The notes under the pieces are model-generated. The model saw only the letters and a list, made by a program, of their open reading frames with translations. It was not told the DNA's origin and ran no database searches. 64,000 nucleotides of DNA, taken from Magnetospirillum fulvum. GTDB lineage: Bacteria; Pseudomonadota; Alphaproteobacteria; Rhodospirillales; Magnetospirillaceae. Shown one piece after another: positions 1 through 9,796 of the stretch (the first letter of the stretch is position 1; the number at the start of each line of letters is the position of its first letter). Location: NCBI RefSeq assembly GCF_900108475.1, contig NZ_FNWO01000010.1:97695-161694 (forward strand). The letters run 5' to 3'. Both the position numbers and the translations under genes were made by a program.

Positions 1-668
1 ACGTTCGCCCCGACGAAGCGGCGATTCTGGCGGTGCTGCCGCGCTTCACCGGCGAGATTGAGCAGGTTCCGCCCGCGTTCTCGGCGATCAAGGTCAATGG
101 CGAGCGCGCCTACGATCTGGCCCGCGCCGGAGAAACCGTCGAACTGAAATCGCGCCTGGTGCGGATCGACCGGCTGAGTTATCTCGGCTCAAGCGATCCC
201 GACCACGCCGAATTCGAGGTGCATTGCGGCAAGGGCACCTATATCCGCTCGCTGGCCCGCGATATCGCGCTGGCGCTCGGCACCGTCGGCCATATCGCCG
301 CGCTTCGCCGCACCGCCTGCGGCCCGTTTACCGAGGCCCAGTCGATTTCCCTTGAAAGTCTGGAGGTCGTCGGGCAAGGTCCGTCCCTTCGGAGTTGTCT
401 GCTCCCGATCGCGACCGCGCTGGACGACATCCCGGCCCTGGCCTTGAACGAAGCAGACGCCCGCCGCCTCCAGAGTGGCGGCCCCGTGCCTCTGGCACGC
501 GCGGCTTCCTCGCATCCGCAGGCCGAAATCGCGTCAGGCATTCCGTGCCGGGCGATGGTCGGCGAATTGCTGGTGGCACTGGTACGCATCGAGAGCGGGA
601 TGATCCGCCCGGTGCGCGTAATGACTTTAGATCGAAGCGAAGGAGCTGACGATGTCGATCACCCCTGA
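1..668 (+). CDS. truB: tRNA pseudouridine(55) synthase TruB, 3' part
   Basis: TruB isomerises U55 of the T loop in tRNAs. The reading frame is open from base 3, so the gene begins upstream of the window. The part present starts V-R-P-D-E-A and runs into the family block [20 protein letters not shown], followed by a basic region with [13 protein letters not shown] and a C-terminal PUA-like segment. The catalytic Asp lies in the N-terminal GRLDPLATG-type motif and is therefore not in the window. The stop lies 17 bases inside rpsO, so the two genes overlap and are probably translationally coupled. The order truB-rpsO-pnp is widespread in proteobacteria. Identification is firm; only the 5' end is missing. 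Confidence 0.95.
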   Translation, partial: VRPDEAAILAVLPRFTGEIEQVPPAFSAIKVNGERAYDLARAGETVELKSRLVRIDRLSYLGSSDPDHAEFEVHCGKGTYIRSLARDIALALGTVGHIAALRRTACGPFTEAQSISLESLEVVGQGPSLRSCLLPIATALDDIPALALNEADARRLQSGGPVPLARAASSHPQAEIASGIPCRAMVGELLVALVRIESGMIRPVRVMTLDRSEGADDVDHP

Positions 669-921
669 ACGCACCCAAGAGCTGGTGAAGGAATTTGCGA
701 CCACCGAAGGCGACACCGGGTCGGCCGACGTGCAGGTCGCGATTCTCTCCGAGAGAATCCGGAACCTCACCGAGCATCTGAAGGAGCACAAGAAGGATTT
801 CCATTCGCGTCGCGGCCTGCTGATCATGGTCGGCCAGCGTCGTCGGATGCTCGATTACTTGAAGAAAAAAGACCAGAAGCGGTACGAGGGGCTTATTGCT
901 CGCCTTGGCCTCCGCAAGTAA
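652..921 (+). CDS. rpsO: 30S ribosomal protein S15
   Basis: S15 is a primary 16S rRNA binding protein of the small-subunit platform. The 89-aa product has the normal family length and typical blocks: [15 protein letters not shown] at the N-terminus, [32 protein letters not shown] and the basic C-terminal [19 protein letters not shown]. The ATG is preceded by AAGGAG at 640-645, inside the end of truB, which supports this start and coupling to truB. A hairpin with a T-rich tail follows before pnp. This is the usual place for RNase III processing or partial termination between rpsO and pnp in other bacteria. Confidence 0.98.
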   Translation: MSITPERTQELVKEFATTEGDTGSADVQVAILSERIRNLTEHLKEHKKDFHSRRGLLIMVGQRRRMLDYLKKKDQKRYEGLIARLGLRK

Positions 922-963
922 GCGGGCTTCTCGGAAAGACGGCCGGACGTCGGCCAAGACGGT

Positions 964-1004
964 ACCCGCGTGGGGATGGCTTCACGCGGGTTGCCGTGTT
1001 TTTA
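964..1004 (+). terminator. rpsO-pnp intergenic hairpin
   Basis: A perfect 9-bp stem (ACCCGCGTG at 964-972 pairing with 983-991) with a 10-base loop is followed by TGCCGTG and a T-rich stretch at 999-1004. It can act as an attenuator after rpsO. By analogy with E. coli pnp autoregulation it could also be an RNase III site in the pnp leader. The sequence shows the hairpin; which role applies is inferred. Confidence 0.6.
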
Positions 1005-1065
1005 TTTCACGACGTCGGGGTTGCCGCAATCCGGCGGCAATTCTAGGGATAAGGAACTGACGAGA

Positions 1066-3225
1066 ATGTCGCTGTTCAACGTACACCGCAAGGAGCTCAT
1101 CTGGGGCGGGCGCAAGCTGACCCTCGAGACGGGCAAGGTTGCTCGCCAGGCCGATGGCGCCGTGCTGGCCACGTATGGCGAAACCACCGTGCTCTGCACC
1201 GTGGTCGGGGTCAAGACCCAGAAGCCGGGAATCGATTTCTTCCCGCTCACCGTGAATTACCAGGAAAAGGCGTTCGCCGCCGGCAAGATCCCGGGTGGCT
1301 TCTTCAAGCGCGAAGGCCGCCCCAGCGAGAAAGAGACCCTGGTCTCCCGCCTGATCGACCGTCCGATCCGCCCCCTGTTCGTCGATGGCTTCCGCAATGA
1401 AGTCCAGGTCGTCTGCACCGTGCTGTCGCACGACCTCGAAAACGATCCCGACATCGTGTCGCTGGTCGGTACCTCGGCCGCGCTGACCCTGTCGGGCCTG
1501 CCCTTCATGGGTCCGGTCGGCGCCGCCCGCGTCGGCTACGTCGATGGTCAGTACATCCTGAACCCGAAGGCCGAAGAGCTGTCCAAGAGCGCGCTTGATC
1601 TGGTCGTCGCCGGGACCTCCGAAGGCGTGCTGATGGTCGAGTCCGAAGCGCAGCAGCTCTCCGAAGAGATCATGCTGGGCGCGGTCACCTTCGGCCACAC
1701 CGAATTCCAGCCGGTGATCAAGGCGATCATCGAACTGGCCGAACTCGCCGCCAAGGAGCCGTGGGAACTCGCTGCCCCGCCCGCCGAGATCGCGATCGTC
1801 CGCTCGAAGTTCGAAGCCGCCGGTATCCCCGCCGCGCTGGCCGAGGCTTACAAGATCGTCAAGAAGCAGGACCGCTACGCCGCCGTCGGCGCCGTCAAGA
1901 AGTCCGCTCTCGAAGCGCTGACCGAAGCGGCCGAACTGGCCGTCGCCCCCGGCATCCTGAAGGACCTCGAGTCCGAAGTCGTCCGTGGCAACATCCTCAA
2001 CACCGGCATCCGGATCGACGGCCGCGACACCAAGACCGTCCGTCCGATCGAAGTCGAAGTCGGCGTGCTGCCCCGCGCTCACGGGTCCGCTCTGTTCACC
2101 CGTGGCGAGACCCAGGCCCTGGTGGTCGCCACCCTTGGCACCGGCCAGGACGAGCAGATCATCGACGCGCTGGCGGGCGAGTACCGCGAGCACTTCATGC
2201 TCCACTACAACTTCCCTCCCTACTCGGTCGGCGAAGCCGGTCGGATGGGCTCGCCCGGCCGCCGCGAAATCGGCCATGGCAAGTTGGCGTGGCGCGCGGT
2301 TCGTCCGACCCTGCCGGCCAAGGACGCCTTCCCCTACACCATCCGCGTCGTCTCCGAGATCACCGAGTCGAACGGCTCGTCCTCGATGGCCACCGTCTGC
2401 GGCTCCTCGCTGGCCCTGATGGATTCCGGCGTGCCGTTGCCCCGTCCGGTCGCCGGTATCGCGATGGGTCTGATCAAGGAAGGCGACAAGTTCGCCGTTC
2501 TGTCCGACATCCTGGGTGATGAAGATCACCTCGGCGACATGGACTTCAAGGTGGCCGGGACCGCCGATGGCGTCACCGCCCTCCAGATGGACATCAAGAT
2601 CACCTCGATCACCCGCGAGATCATGAAGATCGCCCTGGATCAGGCCAAGGACGGCCGTATCCACATCCTGGGCGAGATGAACAAGGGCCTCGATTCGGCC
2701 CGCGATTCGGTCTCCGGCAACGCGCCCCGTATCACCACGATCTCGATCCCCAAGGAAAAGATCCGTGAAGTGATCGGCACCGGCGGTAAGGTCATTCGCG
2801 AAATCTGCGAACAGACCGGCGCCAAGATCGATATCGACGACGACGGCACCATCAAGGTCGCCTCGGTCGATTCCGATGCCGCCCAGCGCGCGATTGATTG
2901 GATCCGTGGCATCGTCGCCGAACCCGAGCTCGGCGTGATCTATACCGGCAAGGTCGTGAAGGTCGTCGATTTCGGCGCGTTCGTGAACTTCCTCGGCTCC
3001 CGCGACGGTCTCGTCCACATCTCGGAACTGTCGCGCGAGCGCGTTGCCAAGGTCGCCGACGTGATCAAGCAGGGCGATTCCGTCAAGGTCAAGGTGCTGG
3101 GCTTCGACGATCGCGGCAAGGTCAAGCTGTCGATGAAGCAGGTCGATCAGGCCACCGGAGAAGACATCTCCGCCCAGATCGAGGCCGAAAAGGCCGAGCG
3201 CCGCAAGGACCGCCCCGAGGCGTAA
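1066..3225 (+). CDS. pnp: Polyribonucleotide nucleotidyltransferase (PNPase)
   Basis: PNPase is a 3'-5' phosphorolytic exoribonuclease and degradosome component. The 719-aa product has the full family architecture: a first RNase PH domain (about 10-140), an all-helical linker, a second RNase PH domain (about 320-470, with [12 protein letters not shown] and [10 protein letters not shown]), a KH domain with the GxxG loop GTGGK (about 565), and an S1 domain starting [20 protein letters not shown] (about 625). The open frame extends 32 codons upstream, but ATG 1066 is chosen because AAGGA lies at 1051-1055 and [11 protein letters not shown] is the conserved N-terminus. The gene sits 144 bases after rpsO and is closed by a strong terminator. 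Confidence 0.98.
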   Translation: MSLFNVHRKELIWGGRKLTLETGKVARQADGAVLATYGETTVLCTVVGVKTQKPGIDFFPLTVNYQEKAFAAGKIPGGFFKREGRPSEKETLVSRLIDRPIRPLFVDGFRNEVQVVCTVLSHDLENDPDIVSLVGTSAALTLSGLPFMGPVGAARVGYVDGQYILNPKAEELSKSALDLVVAGTSEGVLMVESEAQQLSEEIMLGAVTFGHTEFQPVIKAIIELAELAAKEPWELAAPPAEIAIVRSKFEAAGIPAALAEAYKIVKKQDRYAAVGAVKKSALEALTEAAELAVAPGILKDLESEVVRGNILNTGIRIDGRDTKTVRPIEVEVGVLPRAHGSALFTRGETQALVVATLGTGQDEQIIDALAGEYREHFMLHYNFPPYSVGEAGRMGSPGRREIGHGKLAWRAVRPTLPAKDAFPYTIRVVSEITESNGSSSMATVCGSSLALMDSGVPLPRPVAGIAMGLIKEGDKFAVLSDILGDEDHLGDMDFKVAGTADGVTALQMDIKITSITREIMKIALDQAKDGRIHILGEMNKGLDSARDSVSGNAPRITTISIPKEKIREVIGTGGKVIREICEQTGAKIDIDDDGTIKVASVDSDAAQRAIDWIRGIVAEPELGVIYTGKVVKVVDFGAFVNFLGSRDGLVHISELSRERVAKVADVIKQGDSVKVKVLGFDDRGKVKLSMKQVDQATGEDISAQIEAEKAERRKDRPEA

Positions 3226-3250
3226 GCCTTAGGCACAGTCCGACGTGACG

Positions 3251-3285
3251 AAGGCGCGGTCCCGGTAACGGGCCGCGCCTTTTTC
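3251..3285 (+). terminator. Rho-independent terminator of pnp
   Basis: A GC-rich stem (3252-3264 with 3269-3280, one bulged T, GTAA loop) is followed directly by a run of five T. It lies 26 bases after the pnp stop and closes the truB-rpsO-pnp unit. Confidence 0.9.
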
Positions 3286-3307
3286 GTTGGGAATGGCTCA
3301 AGTCTTC

Positions 3308-3350
3308 GGGGCGCTGCCCCAAACCCCGCCAGGAGGCAGGGGCCTCCTGG
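3308..3350. repeat. GC-rich palindromic repeat pair, left border of AT-rich insert
   Basis: Two hairpins stand side by side: GGGGC-GCT-GCCCC at 3308-3320 and a 9-bp stem CCAGGAGGC-AGGG-GCCTCCTGG at 3329-3350. They lie between the pnp terminator and the start of AT-rich DNA. A related GGGGC/GCCCC palindrome borders the other side of the AT-rich gene (4536-4552). The motif looks like a dispersed REP-type element; copy number elsewhere in the genome cannot be seen here. Confidence 0.55.
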
Positions 3351-3471
3351 ACCTCGGGGGATAGAATTGCTAGCCTATGAATGTTAACTCAACTAAAGAT
3401 TTAGTGTTATTATGTGCGATGCATCGAAAGACGGGCTCTGAGCGTTTCTGTGGATGTAATTTGAGGATAAA

Positions 3472-4488
3472 ATGATGGATGATTTTGCCTCTCCCGCAGC
3501 AAAGAAATTGATCGAAATAGTGGTGGCGTCCGCGGCTAAGTCAATAATGGGAATTGCAGAATTGGCAATAGATCGTATATCTGGGCGCTTTATTCCAGTA
3601 AAGCCATCACATATGATGGAGATGATGAATAAAATTAAGGATGATGTTAATAAAATATTTATCGGGCATTCTTCGATTGAGATTATACTAAGAAAGTATC
3701 CAATATTAGAGAATGAGGGGGATTTAACACTCAGTGATAAAGAGTTAGAAAAAAGAATAATATTTAAAAATTTGATAGACATAGAAAAGAGGCCAAATGA
3801 AACTCATGCAATAGTTAGTGACGATTCTTTTTTCTACGGAGATTCTCCTATTATTAAATATAGGACAGTCGATTACGCTGGAATTCGTGCAATTAGAAGT
3901 CTGGGTGGAAAGCCAAAAATATTGAGTGCAGGTGGTTTCTTTGTCTGTCTTGATCAGAAAAAAATAGCATTTCACCAAAGAAGTAAATTTGTTGATACAT
4001 ATAAGGATTGCTTGCATATATTTGGTGGGAATTTTATGAAGATGGGGCATGTCGCCGATTCTTCAATATTGCATACTCTATTAAGAGAATTTGAGGAGGA
4101 GGCGCGTGTTTCTCTTCGTGTTTCTCGGGGTGGAGATAATCCTATTCCATTCCTGTTCGCAAACGAAGTGACTGGATTTGTACAGTTCGTCGCTCCTCCA
4201 TTCAATATTGATGCTGCCGATTTTGATGCAATGAGTGGAGATGGAGGAGATGGAGGTATAACTGAAGGTGGTGTGCGGAAAATTAATTTCTCAGAGCTAT
4301 CTGCAATTTTACAAGATGTTAATAAATGGGTTCCAAGTGGTTTGATGCATGTGATCGTCTGGTTGGCTATTGGAACGCCTGTTATACATAAACATAGAAT
4401 ATATAGAGCAATTCCTGAGGATCAATCGATCGAAATATTTAAGCAAGTTGTTGTTTCTGCGGAGAGGGGTAACTTCGCTAATTATTAA
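3472..4488 (+). CDS. AT-rich orphan gene, Nudix-like protein
   Basis: The 338-aa product matches no specific enzyme that I recognise. Residues 185-275 resemble a Nudix fold: a strand pair (KILSAGGFFVCLDQKKIAFHQ), then a GG, then a helix ending REFEEEARV, which matches the R-E-U-x-E-E core of the Nudix box and keeps both metal-binding Glu. The upstream Glu of the box and the final Gly (here Arg) are not conserved, so substrate and activity are uncertain. The N-terminal 150 residues are unassigned. Base composition is far more AT-rich than every neighbour and codon use is A/T-ending, a sign of recent transfer. GAGGA upstream supports ATG 3472, although ATG 3475 is also possible. It stands alone between two housekeeping genes. 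Confidence 0.6.
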   Translation: MMDDFASPAAKKLIEIVVASAAKSIMGIAELAIDRISGRFIPVKPSHMMEMMNKIKDDVNKIFIGHSSIEIILRKYPILENEGDLTLSDKELEKRIIFKNLIDIEKRPNETHAIVSDDSFFYGDSPIIKYRTVDYAGIRAIRSLGGKPKILSAGGFFVCLDQKKIAFHQRSKFVDTYKDCLHIFGGNFMKMGHVADSSILHTLLREFEEEARVSLRVSRGGDNPIPFLFANEVTGFVQFVAPPFNIDAADFDAMSGDGGDGGITEGGVRKINFSELSAILQDVNKWVPSGLMHVIVWLAIGTPVIHKHRIYRAIPEDQSIEIFKQVVVSAERGNFANY

Positions 4489-4535
4489 TTTTTTACTGTG
4501 AGTCATACATTTACGTGAAATGTACCTCTTGGGGT

Positions 4536-4575
4536 CCGGGGCTATGCCCCGGGCGGGTACGGGCGGCAGCCCGCC
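4536..4575. repeat. GC-rich palindromic repeats, right border of AT-rich insert
   Basis: CCGGGGC-TAT-GCCCCGG (4536-4552) is a perfect 7-bp stem. It is followed by GGGC-GGCA-GCCC (4561-4572), nested in GGCGGG...CCCGCC (4552-4575). Base composition switches from AT-rich to GC-rich here. Together with the similar pair at 3308-3350 these palindromes frame the foreign gene. Confidence 0.5.
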
Positions 4576-4614
4576 AAGACCGTAAGGTCCGCACTCTCGG
4601 GGACGGCAGCATGG

Positions 4615-4637
4615 GTCGCCGGGTCAAGCCCGGCGAC
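4615..4637. repeat. Palindrome with GGGTCAAGCCC core
   Basis: A perfect 9-bp inverted repeat, GTCGCCGGG-TCAAG-CCCGGCGAC. The same core and TCAAG loop occur at 22876-22898, so this is one copy of a dispersed repeat family. Confidence 0.6.
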
Positions 4638-4656
4638 GACGAACGGGGCTGGACAT

Positions 4657-4691
4657 GAAAACGGCGCGATCTCCTGGGGAAACCGCGCCGT
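4657..4691 (-). terminator. Terminator of icd
   Basis: Read on the minus strand, ACGGCGCG (4691-4684) pairs with CGCGCCGT (4668-4661) and is followed by TTTTC. It lies 32 bases past the icd stop codon. Confidence 0.8.
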
Positions 4692-4722
4692 CGTCATCGT
4701 CTGAGACCGAAACCCGCAGGCT

Positions 4723-5940
4723 TTAGGCGGCTTCCATCTTGGCGCGCAGACCCTCGTCGAGCTTGTCGAGGAACTGGGTGGTGGTGAGCCAGGGCTGATC
4801 GGGACCGATCAGGATGGCGAGATCCTTGGTCATGAATCCGGCTTCGACGGTATCGATGCAGACCCGTTCGAGGGTCTCGGCGAAGCGGGCGACCTCGGGG
4901 GTATTGTCGAACTTGGCGCGGTAGCTAAGGCCGCGGGTCCAGGCGAAGATCGAGGCGATCGGGTTGGTCGATGTCGCCTTGCCCTTCTGGTGTTCGCGGT
5001 AATGGCGGGTGACGGTGCCGTGGGCGGCTTCGGCCTCGACGGTCTTGCCGTCGGGCGACAGCAGCACCGAAGTCATCAGGCCGAGCGAACCGAAGCCCTG
5101 GGCGACGGTGTCGGACTGGACGTCGCCGTCATAGTTCTTGCAGGCCCAGACGAATTCGCCGGACCATTTGAGGGCGCAGGCGACCATGTCGTCGATCAGG
5201 CGGTGTTCATAGGTGATGCCGAGCTTGTCGAAATCGGCCTTGAACTCGGTCTCGTAGACGTCCTGGAACAGATCCTTGAAGCGGCCGTCATAGGCCTTGA
5301 GGATCGTGTTCTTGGTCGAGAGATAGACCGGCCACTTCTTGTCCTTGCCGTAATTGAGGCAGGCGCGCGCAAAGCCACGGATCGATTCGTCGAGGTTGTA
5401 CATTCCCATCGCGATACCGGCGCTGGGGAAGGTGAACACTTCGTGCTCGATCACCTGACCGTCAGTGCCTTCGAACGTCATCGTCAGCTTGCCGGGGCCG
5501 GGCACCTTGAAATCGGTGGCGCGGTATTGGTCGCCATAGGCGTGACGGCCGATCACGATCGGCTTGGTCCAGCCGGGGACGAGGCGCGGCACGTTCTTGC
5601 AGATGATCGGTTCGCGGAACACGGTGCCGTCGAGGATATTGCGGATGGTGCCGTTGGGCGACTTCCACATCTTCTTCAGATTGAATTCGGTGACGCGGGC
5701 TTCGTCGGGGGTGATCGTCGCGCATTTGACGCCGACGCCATACTGCTTGATCGCCTGGGCGGCTTCGACCGTGACCTTGTCGTCGGTGGCATCGCGGTTT
5801 TCGACGCCGAGATCGTAATATTTCAGGTCGATATCGAGATAGGGCAGGATCAGCTTGTCCTTGATGAACTGCCAGATGATCCGCGTCATCTCGTCGCCGT
5901 CGAGCTCGACGATTGGATTGGCGACATTGATTTTTTTCAT
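4723..5940 (-). CDS. icd: NADP-dependent isocitrate dehydrogenase
   Basis: This TCA-cycle enzyme oxidises isocitrate to 2-oxoglutarate with NADP. The 405-aa length and sequence (start [20 protein letters not shown], then [19 protein letters not shown] with the substrate Ser/Asn loop, [20 protein letters not shown] and [17 protein letters not shown]) match the homodimeric eukaryote-like class (subfamily II) common in alphaproteobacteria, not the E. coli class. GGGAGGA precedes the ATG. It is monocistronic, with its own terminator, and is divergent from the cytochrome c' gene across 247 bases. Confidence 0.97.
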   Translation of the reverse strand: MKKINVANPIVELDGDEMTRIIWQFIKDKLILPYLDIDLKYYDLGVENRDATDDKVTVEAAQAIKQYGVGVKCATITPDEARVTEFNLKKMWKSPNGTIRNILDGTVFREPIICKNVPRLVPGWTKPIVIGRHAYGDQYRATDFKVPGPGKLTMTFEGTDGQVIEHEVFTFPSAGIAMGMYNLDESIRGFARACLNYGKDKKWPVYLSTKNTILKAYDGRFKDLFQDVYETEFKADFDKLGITYEHRLIDDMVACALKWSGEFVWACKNYDGDVQSDTVAQGFGSLGLMTSVLLSPDGKTVEAEAAHGTVTRHYREHQKGKATSTNPIASIFAWTRGLSYRAKFDNTPEVARFAETLERVCIDTVEAGFMTKDLAILIGPDQPWLTTTQFLDKLDEGLRAKMEAA

Positions 5941-6187
5941 CGACGTCCTCCCGGTTATTGGGCAATTCTGGGATGTGTCGGGACGCGCGTTGTCCCGCGC
6001 GCGGTGCCGCCCCGATCGGCGGCGACGATACCATCCGTATCAGCCAACGCAAACCGTATTCCTACTCGTTGGGAGGGGGATCGGGCGGGGTGATCGGTGC
6101 CGGAAACACTTTGTTACTGGGCAAGATGGGGGTGATCCCCATAGTGTCGCTGCGCAAGACCCCATCTATCACGGGAGAATCATCATC

Positions 6188-6652
6188 ATGCGTTTCATCC
6201 TGAAATACGCGGCGGTTGCCGCCATCGCCGGTGTCGCTGTGGCGGCTTCTCTTCCCGCCGTGGCGCAGCAATCGAAGCCCGAAGAGCTGTTGAAGCTGCG
6301 TCAGGGTCTGATGCAGACGTTGAAGTCGCAGTGGGCTCCGATTGCGGGCTTTGCCGCGGGCAAGGCCGATCTGCCCGCCGATGCGGCTCAGCGCGCCGAG
6401 AACATGGTGCTGGTGGCCAAGCTGGCTCCGATCGGCTGGGCCAAGGGCACGGAGGCCCTGCCCAATTCCGAGACCAAGCCCGAGGCGTTCGGGGCGAAGT
6501 CGGCCCAGTTCATGGAGGGCTGGAAAGCCCTGGCCGCCGAATCGACCAAGCTTGCCGCCGCCGCCAAGGCCGGTCCCGATGCTCTGAAGGCGCAGGCCGC
6601 CGCCACCGGCAAGGTGTGCAAGGCCTGTCACGAAGACTTCAAGCAGGATTAA
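6188..6652 (+). CDS. Cytochrome c' family protein (periplasmic)
   Basis: The 154-aa precursor has a Sec signal peptide ([20 protein letters not shown]..., probable cleavage after LPAVA near residue 27). The helical mature domain ends in a CKACH haem-binding motif at 144-148, only six residues from the C-terminus. That layout is typical of class II cytochrome c', a four-helix bundle that binds NO/CO and appears in photosynthetic and denitrifying alphaproteobacteria. An open frame runs in from the icd region, but ATG 6188 is preceded by GGGAG and starts the signal peptide. The in vivo ligand or role cannot be read from sequence. Confidence 0.88.
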   Translation: MRFILKYAAVAAIAGVAVAASLPAVAQQSKPEELLKLRQGLMQTLKSQWAPIAGFAAGKADLPADAAQRAENMVLVAKLAPIGWAKGTEALPNSETKPEAFGAKSAQFMEGWKALAAESTKLAAAAKAGPDALKAQAAATGKVCKACHEDFKQD

Positions 6653-6706
6653 ACTTCGGGACGGCGGCGGGAACGGTCTCGCCGCCGGTTCTGGAGACGG
6701 TTTTCA

Positions 6707-7546
6707 ATGCCGGAATTACCCGAGGTCGAAACGGTTGCCCGTGGTCTGGAACGGGTCTGGCTCGACCGCACCCTGACCGCCGTCACAGTCCGTCGCGCCG
6801 GGCTGCGCCGTCCTTTCCCCACGGATTTCGCCGAACGCCTGACCGGCCGCCGCTTCGTTTCGGTGGGGCGGCGGGCGAAATACCTGCTGGCCCGGTTCGA
6901 TGACGGACTGGTCCTGCTCGGCCATCTCGGCATGTCGGGGCGGATGGTGATTTCGGGCCTCAGCAACACGCCCCCCGGCCCGCATGACCATGTTGCCTTC
7001 GTCACCGACGATGCGACGCTGGTGACGATGACCGATCCACGCCGGTTCGGGCTGCTCGATCTGACCACCGAGGCCGAAGTGGCGACCCATCCCCTGCTGG
7101 TCGGGTTGGGGCCGGAGCCGCTGGAAGACAGCTTTACCGCCGACATCCTGGGCGCGGCCCTGGCGGGCAAGATGACTGCGATCAAGCTGGCGCTGCTCGA
7201 TCAGACCTTGGTGGCCGGGCTGGGCAACATCTATGTCTGCGAAAGCCTGTTCCGCGCCCAGATTTCGCCCTTGCGACCGGCGGGCGCGGTGAGCGGGCCT
7301 GAGTTGGTCGCCCTGGTCGCGGCGATCAAGGCGGTGCTGCGCGAGGCGATTGCCGCCGGGGGCTCGTCGCTGCGCGATCATGTCCGCCCGGACGGGGAAC
7401 TGGGCTACTTCCAACATGGCTTCAAGGTCTATGGCCGCGCCGGTCAGCCCTGTCCCGACTGCGCCGGTCCGCCCGCCTGTCCGGGCATTGAACGGATTGT
7501 CCAGGGGGGACGGTCCACTTTCCATTGTGCACGGCGGCAAAGGTAA
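6707..7546 (+). CDS. mutM: Formamidopyrimidine-DNA glycosylase (Fpg/MutM)
   Basis: This base-excision repair enzyme removes 8-oxoguanine and formamidopyrimidines. The product has the catalytic N-terminus MPELPEVET (Pro2 nucleophile, Glu3), a Lys in GRRAKYLL, the HLGMSGRM block, a helix-two-turn-helix with [12 protein letters not shown], and a C-terminal zinc-finger region starting [11 protein letters not shown]. The 279-aa length is normal. Oddly, the last zinc ligand is missing: the usual C-x-x-C end reads C-A-R-R-Q-R, while an extra Cys occurs in the preceding GPPAC insertion. Catalytic residues are intact, so activity is likely. Confidence 0.95.
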   Translation: MPELPEVETVARGLERVWLDRTLTAVTVRRAGLRRPFPTDFAERLTGRRFVSVGRRAKYLLARFDDGLVLLGHLGMSGRMVISGLSNTPPGPHDHVAFVTDDATLVTMTDPRRFGLLDLTTEAEVATHPLLVGLGPEPLEDSFTADILGAALAGKMTAIKLALLDQTLVAGLGNIYVCESLFRAQISPLRPAGAVSGPELVALVAAIKAVLREAIAAGGSSLRDHVRPDGELGYFQHGFKVYGRAGQPCPDCAGPPACPGIERIVQGGRSTFHCARRQR

Positions 7547-7556
7547 TGGTATAGCC

Positions 7557-7922
7557 ATGTCTATGGCACCCATCCGGTTCCTTGCGCTTGTTCTTGCCGT
7601 CTGCGTCGCCGCCGCTTCCGGCCCGGCCCGCGCCGGAGGATTCCTCGGCACCTACGAGGATCTTCCGCTCGCACCCGGATTGACCGAAATCGCCGGTGCG
7701 GGGATGTCGTTCGACTCCCCCAACGGCCGCATCGTCGAAGCCTATGCCCGGGGAACGGCCTCCATCGCCGAGATTCTCCGCTTTTACGCCGCCACGTTGC
7801 CTCAGTTGGGCTGGACCCGCGAGAGCGACACGGTCTACCGCCGTGAGTCCGAAGTGTTGCGTCTGGGGCCTGCCACCGATCGCGGCGGCGTCACCATTCA
7901 CTTCGCCGTAGCGCCGGAATGA
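7557..7922 (+). CDS. Small exported protein of unknown function
   Basis: The 121-aa product begins with a signal peptide ([19 protein letters not shown], cleavage probably after ARA near residue 26). The short mature domain contains [39 protein letters not shown] and an alternating-strand C-terminus. No named domain is recognised. It starts 10 bases after mutM and ends 29 bases before the enoyl-CoA hydratase gene, so the three probably share a transcript. ATG 7557 is chosen over longer in-frame starts because it gives an intact signal peptide and avoids mutM. Confidence 0.7.
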   Translation: MSMAPIRFLALVLAVCVAAASGPARAGGFLGTYEDLPLAPGLTEIAGAGMSFDSPNGRIVEAYARGTASIAEILRFYAATLPQLGWTRESDTVYRRESEVLRLGPATDRGGVTIHFAVAPE

Positions 7923-7951
7923 CCCCAACCGCAGGGGAGGATTCTTCATCC

Positions 7952-8728
7952 ATGGCTTACGAGAACATCACCGTCGAAACCCACCGCCATGTCGGCCTGA
8001 TCACCCTGAACCGGCCCAAGGCGCTGAACGCGCTGTGTTCCGCCCTGATCCGCGAATTGGGTCAGGCGCTTGACGCCTTCGAGGCTGACGACGAGATCGG
8101 GGCGATCGTCCTCACCGGCTCGGAAAAGGCGTTCGCCGCCGGGGCCGACATCAAGGAAATGGCGTCGAAGAGCTTCATCGACGCCTATCTCGCCGATTTC
8201 ATCACCAATGGCTGGGAACGGATCACCACCTGCCGCAAGCCGGTGGTGGCGGCGGTGGCCGGGTTCGCCCTGGGCGGCGGTTGCGAAGTGGCGATGATGT
8301 GCGATTTCATCCTGGCCGCCGACAATGCCAAGTTCGGCCAGCCCGAGATCACCATCGGCACCATTCCCGGCGCGGGCGGAACCCAGCGTCTGGTCCGTGC
8401 CGTCGGCAAGGCCAAGGCGATGGAAATGGTCCTGACCGGGCGGATGATCGACGCGGTCGAGGCCGAGCGGGCTGGTCTGGTCAGCCGGGTTGTCCCCCTG
8501 GCCGAACTGATCGACGAGGCGGTGAAGGTCGCCGACAAGATCGCGTCCCTGAGCCGTCCGGTGGTGCTGCTGGCCAAGGAAGCGGTCAACGCCGCCTTCG
8601 AGACGCCTTTGGCCCAGGGCATCCGCTTCGAACGTCGGCTGTTCCACGCCACCTTTGCCACCGAGGACCAGAAGGAAGGGATGGCCGCCTTCATCGAGAA
8701 GCGCAGCCCCGCCTTCCGCAACCGGTAG
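7952..8728 (+). CDS. Enoyl-CoA hydratase (crotonase family)
   Basis: It hydrates trans-2-enoyl-CoA in fatty-acid beta-oxidation. The 258-aa protein has the oxyanion-hole segments [11 protein letters not shown] and [16 protein letters not shown]. Both catalytic Glu positions are present: one in GGCEVAM and one in [19 protein letters not shown]. It closely resembles the short-chain mitochondrial-type enzyme ECHS1. ATG 7952 has AGGGGAGG ahead of it; the open frame's earlier start lacks a site. The true CoA substrate is inferred from the family. Confidence 0.92.
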   Translation: MAYENITVETHRHVGLITLNRPKALNALCSALIRELGQALDAFEADDEIGAIVLTGSEKAFAAGADIKEMASKSFIDAYLADFITNGWERITTCRKPVVAAVAGFALGGGCEVAMMCDFILAADNAKFGQPEITIGTIPGAGGTQRLVRAVGKAKAMEMVLTGRMIDAVEAERAGLVSRVVPLAELIDEAVKVADKIASLSRPVVLLAKEAVNAAFETPLAQGIRFERRLFHATFATEDQKEGMAAFIEKRSPAFRNR

Positions 8729-8746
8729 TTTTTGGTACCCCGGCGG

Positions 8747-9793
8747 TCAGGCTCCGGCCAGACCGCCGATCCGCTCGAACGCCGCCGCCGCATCGTCCCA
8801 GCCCCAGCCGCGTTGCTGGGCCAGGGCGCTGCGGTGCTGCCGCCACCACAGATCGTCGTCGGCCAGGACCTGGATTGCCGCGCTGGCGAAGGCGGCTTCT
8901 CCCTTGACGCAAAAGCCGGTTTCGTCGGCGATCACCCGCTCGGACATGCAGGCGATGTCTTCGAGCACCACCGGCAGGCCCATCGCCTGGGCCTCGGCCA
9001 CCGCCGAACAGAACGTCTCGCCGATATCGCCGCGATAGAGCAGGGCGCGGGCGGCGCCGAGTTCTGCGACCAATTGGGTCTTCGGCACCGGGCCGCGCAG
9101 CACGACACCACGATCGGCCAGGGCGGCGGCGCGCTCGAGCACCAATCCCATCCGGTCGGCCTTGGCCGCGCCCGCCGCGCCATAGGTGGCGGCACCGGCA
9201 AAGATATGCAGTTCCGCACCCGGTACCGCCGGGCGGATGCGGGCGGCCCACAATTCCAGCAGCCAATCGAGCGAACGCAGCGGGTTCGAGGTAAAGATCG
9301 CCCGGGGCGGCGGCACCTGCTCGCGCGGGGTGGCGTGGCGGAACAGATCGGTGACGCCATAGGGGACGATCTCGCGTCCACCGGCAAAGGCCCAGCCGGG
9401 ATAGGTTCCGGCATGGCTGGCCCCGGAAAACACGATTACCGGACGGCGCAGCGCCAGCTTCCACTGATAGCGCGCCTTCAGCAGATATCCGGCCGGATTG
9501 TGAATCCAGAAGATCGAACGCTTTGCCTGGGGGCACAGCCGGATCAGCCGGTCGCCGCGATTGGCGATATAAAGATCGGCGGAGTCGGGCACGCCCTGGG
9601 CCAGCGGCCGCCAGTGCACGCCGCGATGGGTGCGCTCGGCCGGGCATTTGTTGCAGACGATCACCTCGTGACCGCGTGCGGCGAGCGCGTTGGCCATTTC
9701 GATGAACGAGGTCTCGGCCCCGCCCAGCGGCTTTTCCTCCAGGCTGGCACCGTCGAAAACGATGCCGTCATCGGTCATGACGATGCGGGCCAT
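8747..9793 (-). CDS. Glycosyltransferase, group 1 (GT4-like)
   Basis: The 348-aa protein has a GT-B layout: N-terminal KPLGGAETSFIEMANALAARGHEV, a linker, and a C-terminal nucleotide-sugar domain containing FTSNPLRSLDWLLELW and GETFCSAVAEAQAMGLPVV, the E-x7-E-like donor-binding segment. No signal peptide or membrane segment is seen, so it is probably cytosolic or peripheral and acts on a lipid-linked acceptor. It is the last gene of a run with two further glycosyltransferases and a polysaccharide deacetylase, pointing to surface glycan assembly. Donor and acceptor are unknown. Confidence 0.85.
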   Translation of the reverse strand: MARIVMTDDGIVFDGASLEEKPLGGAETSFIEMANALAARGHEVIVCNKCPAERTHRGVHWRPLAQGVPDSADLYIANRGDRLIRLCPQAKRSIFWIHNPAGYLLKARYQWKLALRRPVIVFSGASHAGTYPGWAFAGGREIVPYGVTDLFRHATPREQVPPPRAIFTSNPLRSLDWLLELWAARIRPAVPGAELHIFAGAATYGAAGAAKADRMGLVLERAAALADRGVVLRGPVPKTQLVAELGAARALLYRGDIGETFCSAVAEAQAMGLPVVLEDIACMSERVIADETGFCVKGEAAFASAAIQVLADDDLWWRQHRSALAQQRGWGWDDAAAAFERIGGLAGA

Positions 9794-9796
9794 GGG

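Noticed and set aside
982..3018. 678-codon open frame antisense to pnp
   Set aside because: It mirrors pnp codon structure in GC-rich DNA, has Asp/Gly/His-biased composition with no domain, and lies wholly inside a certain gene.
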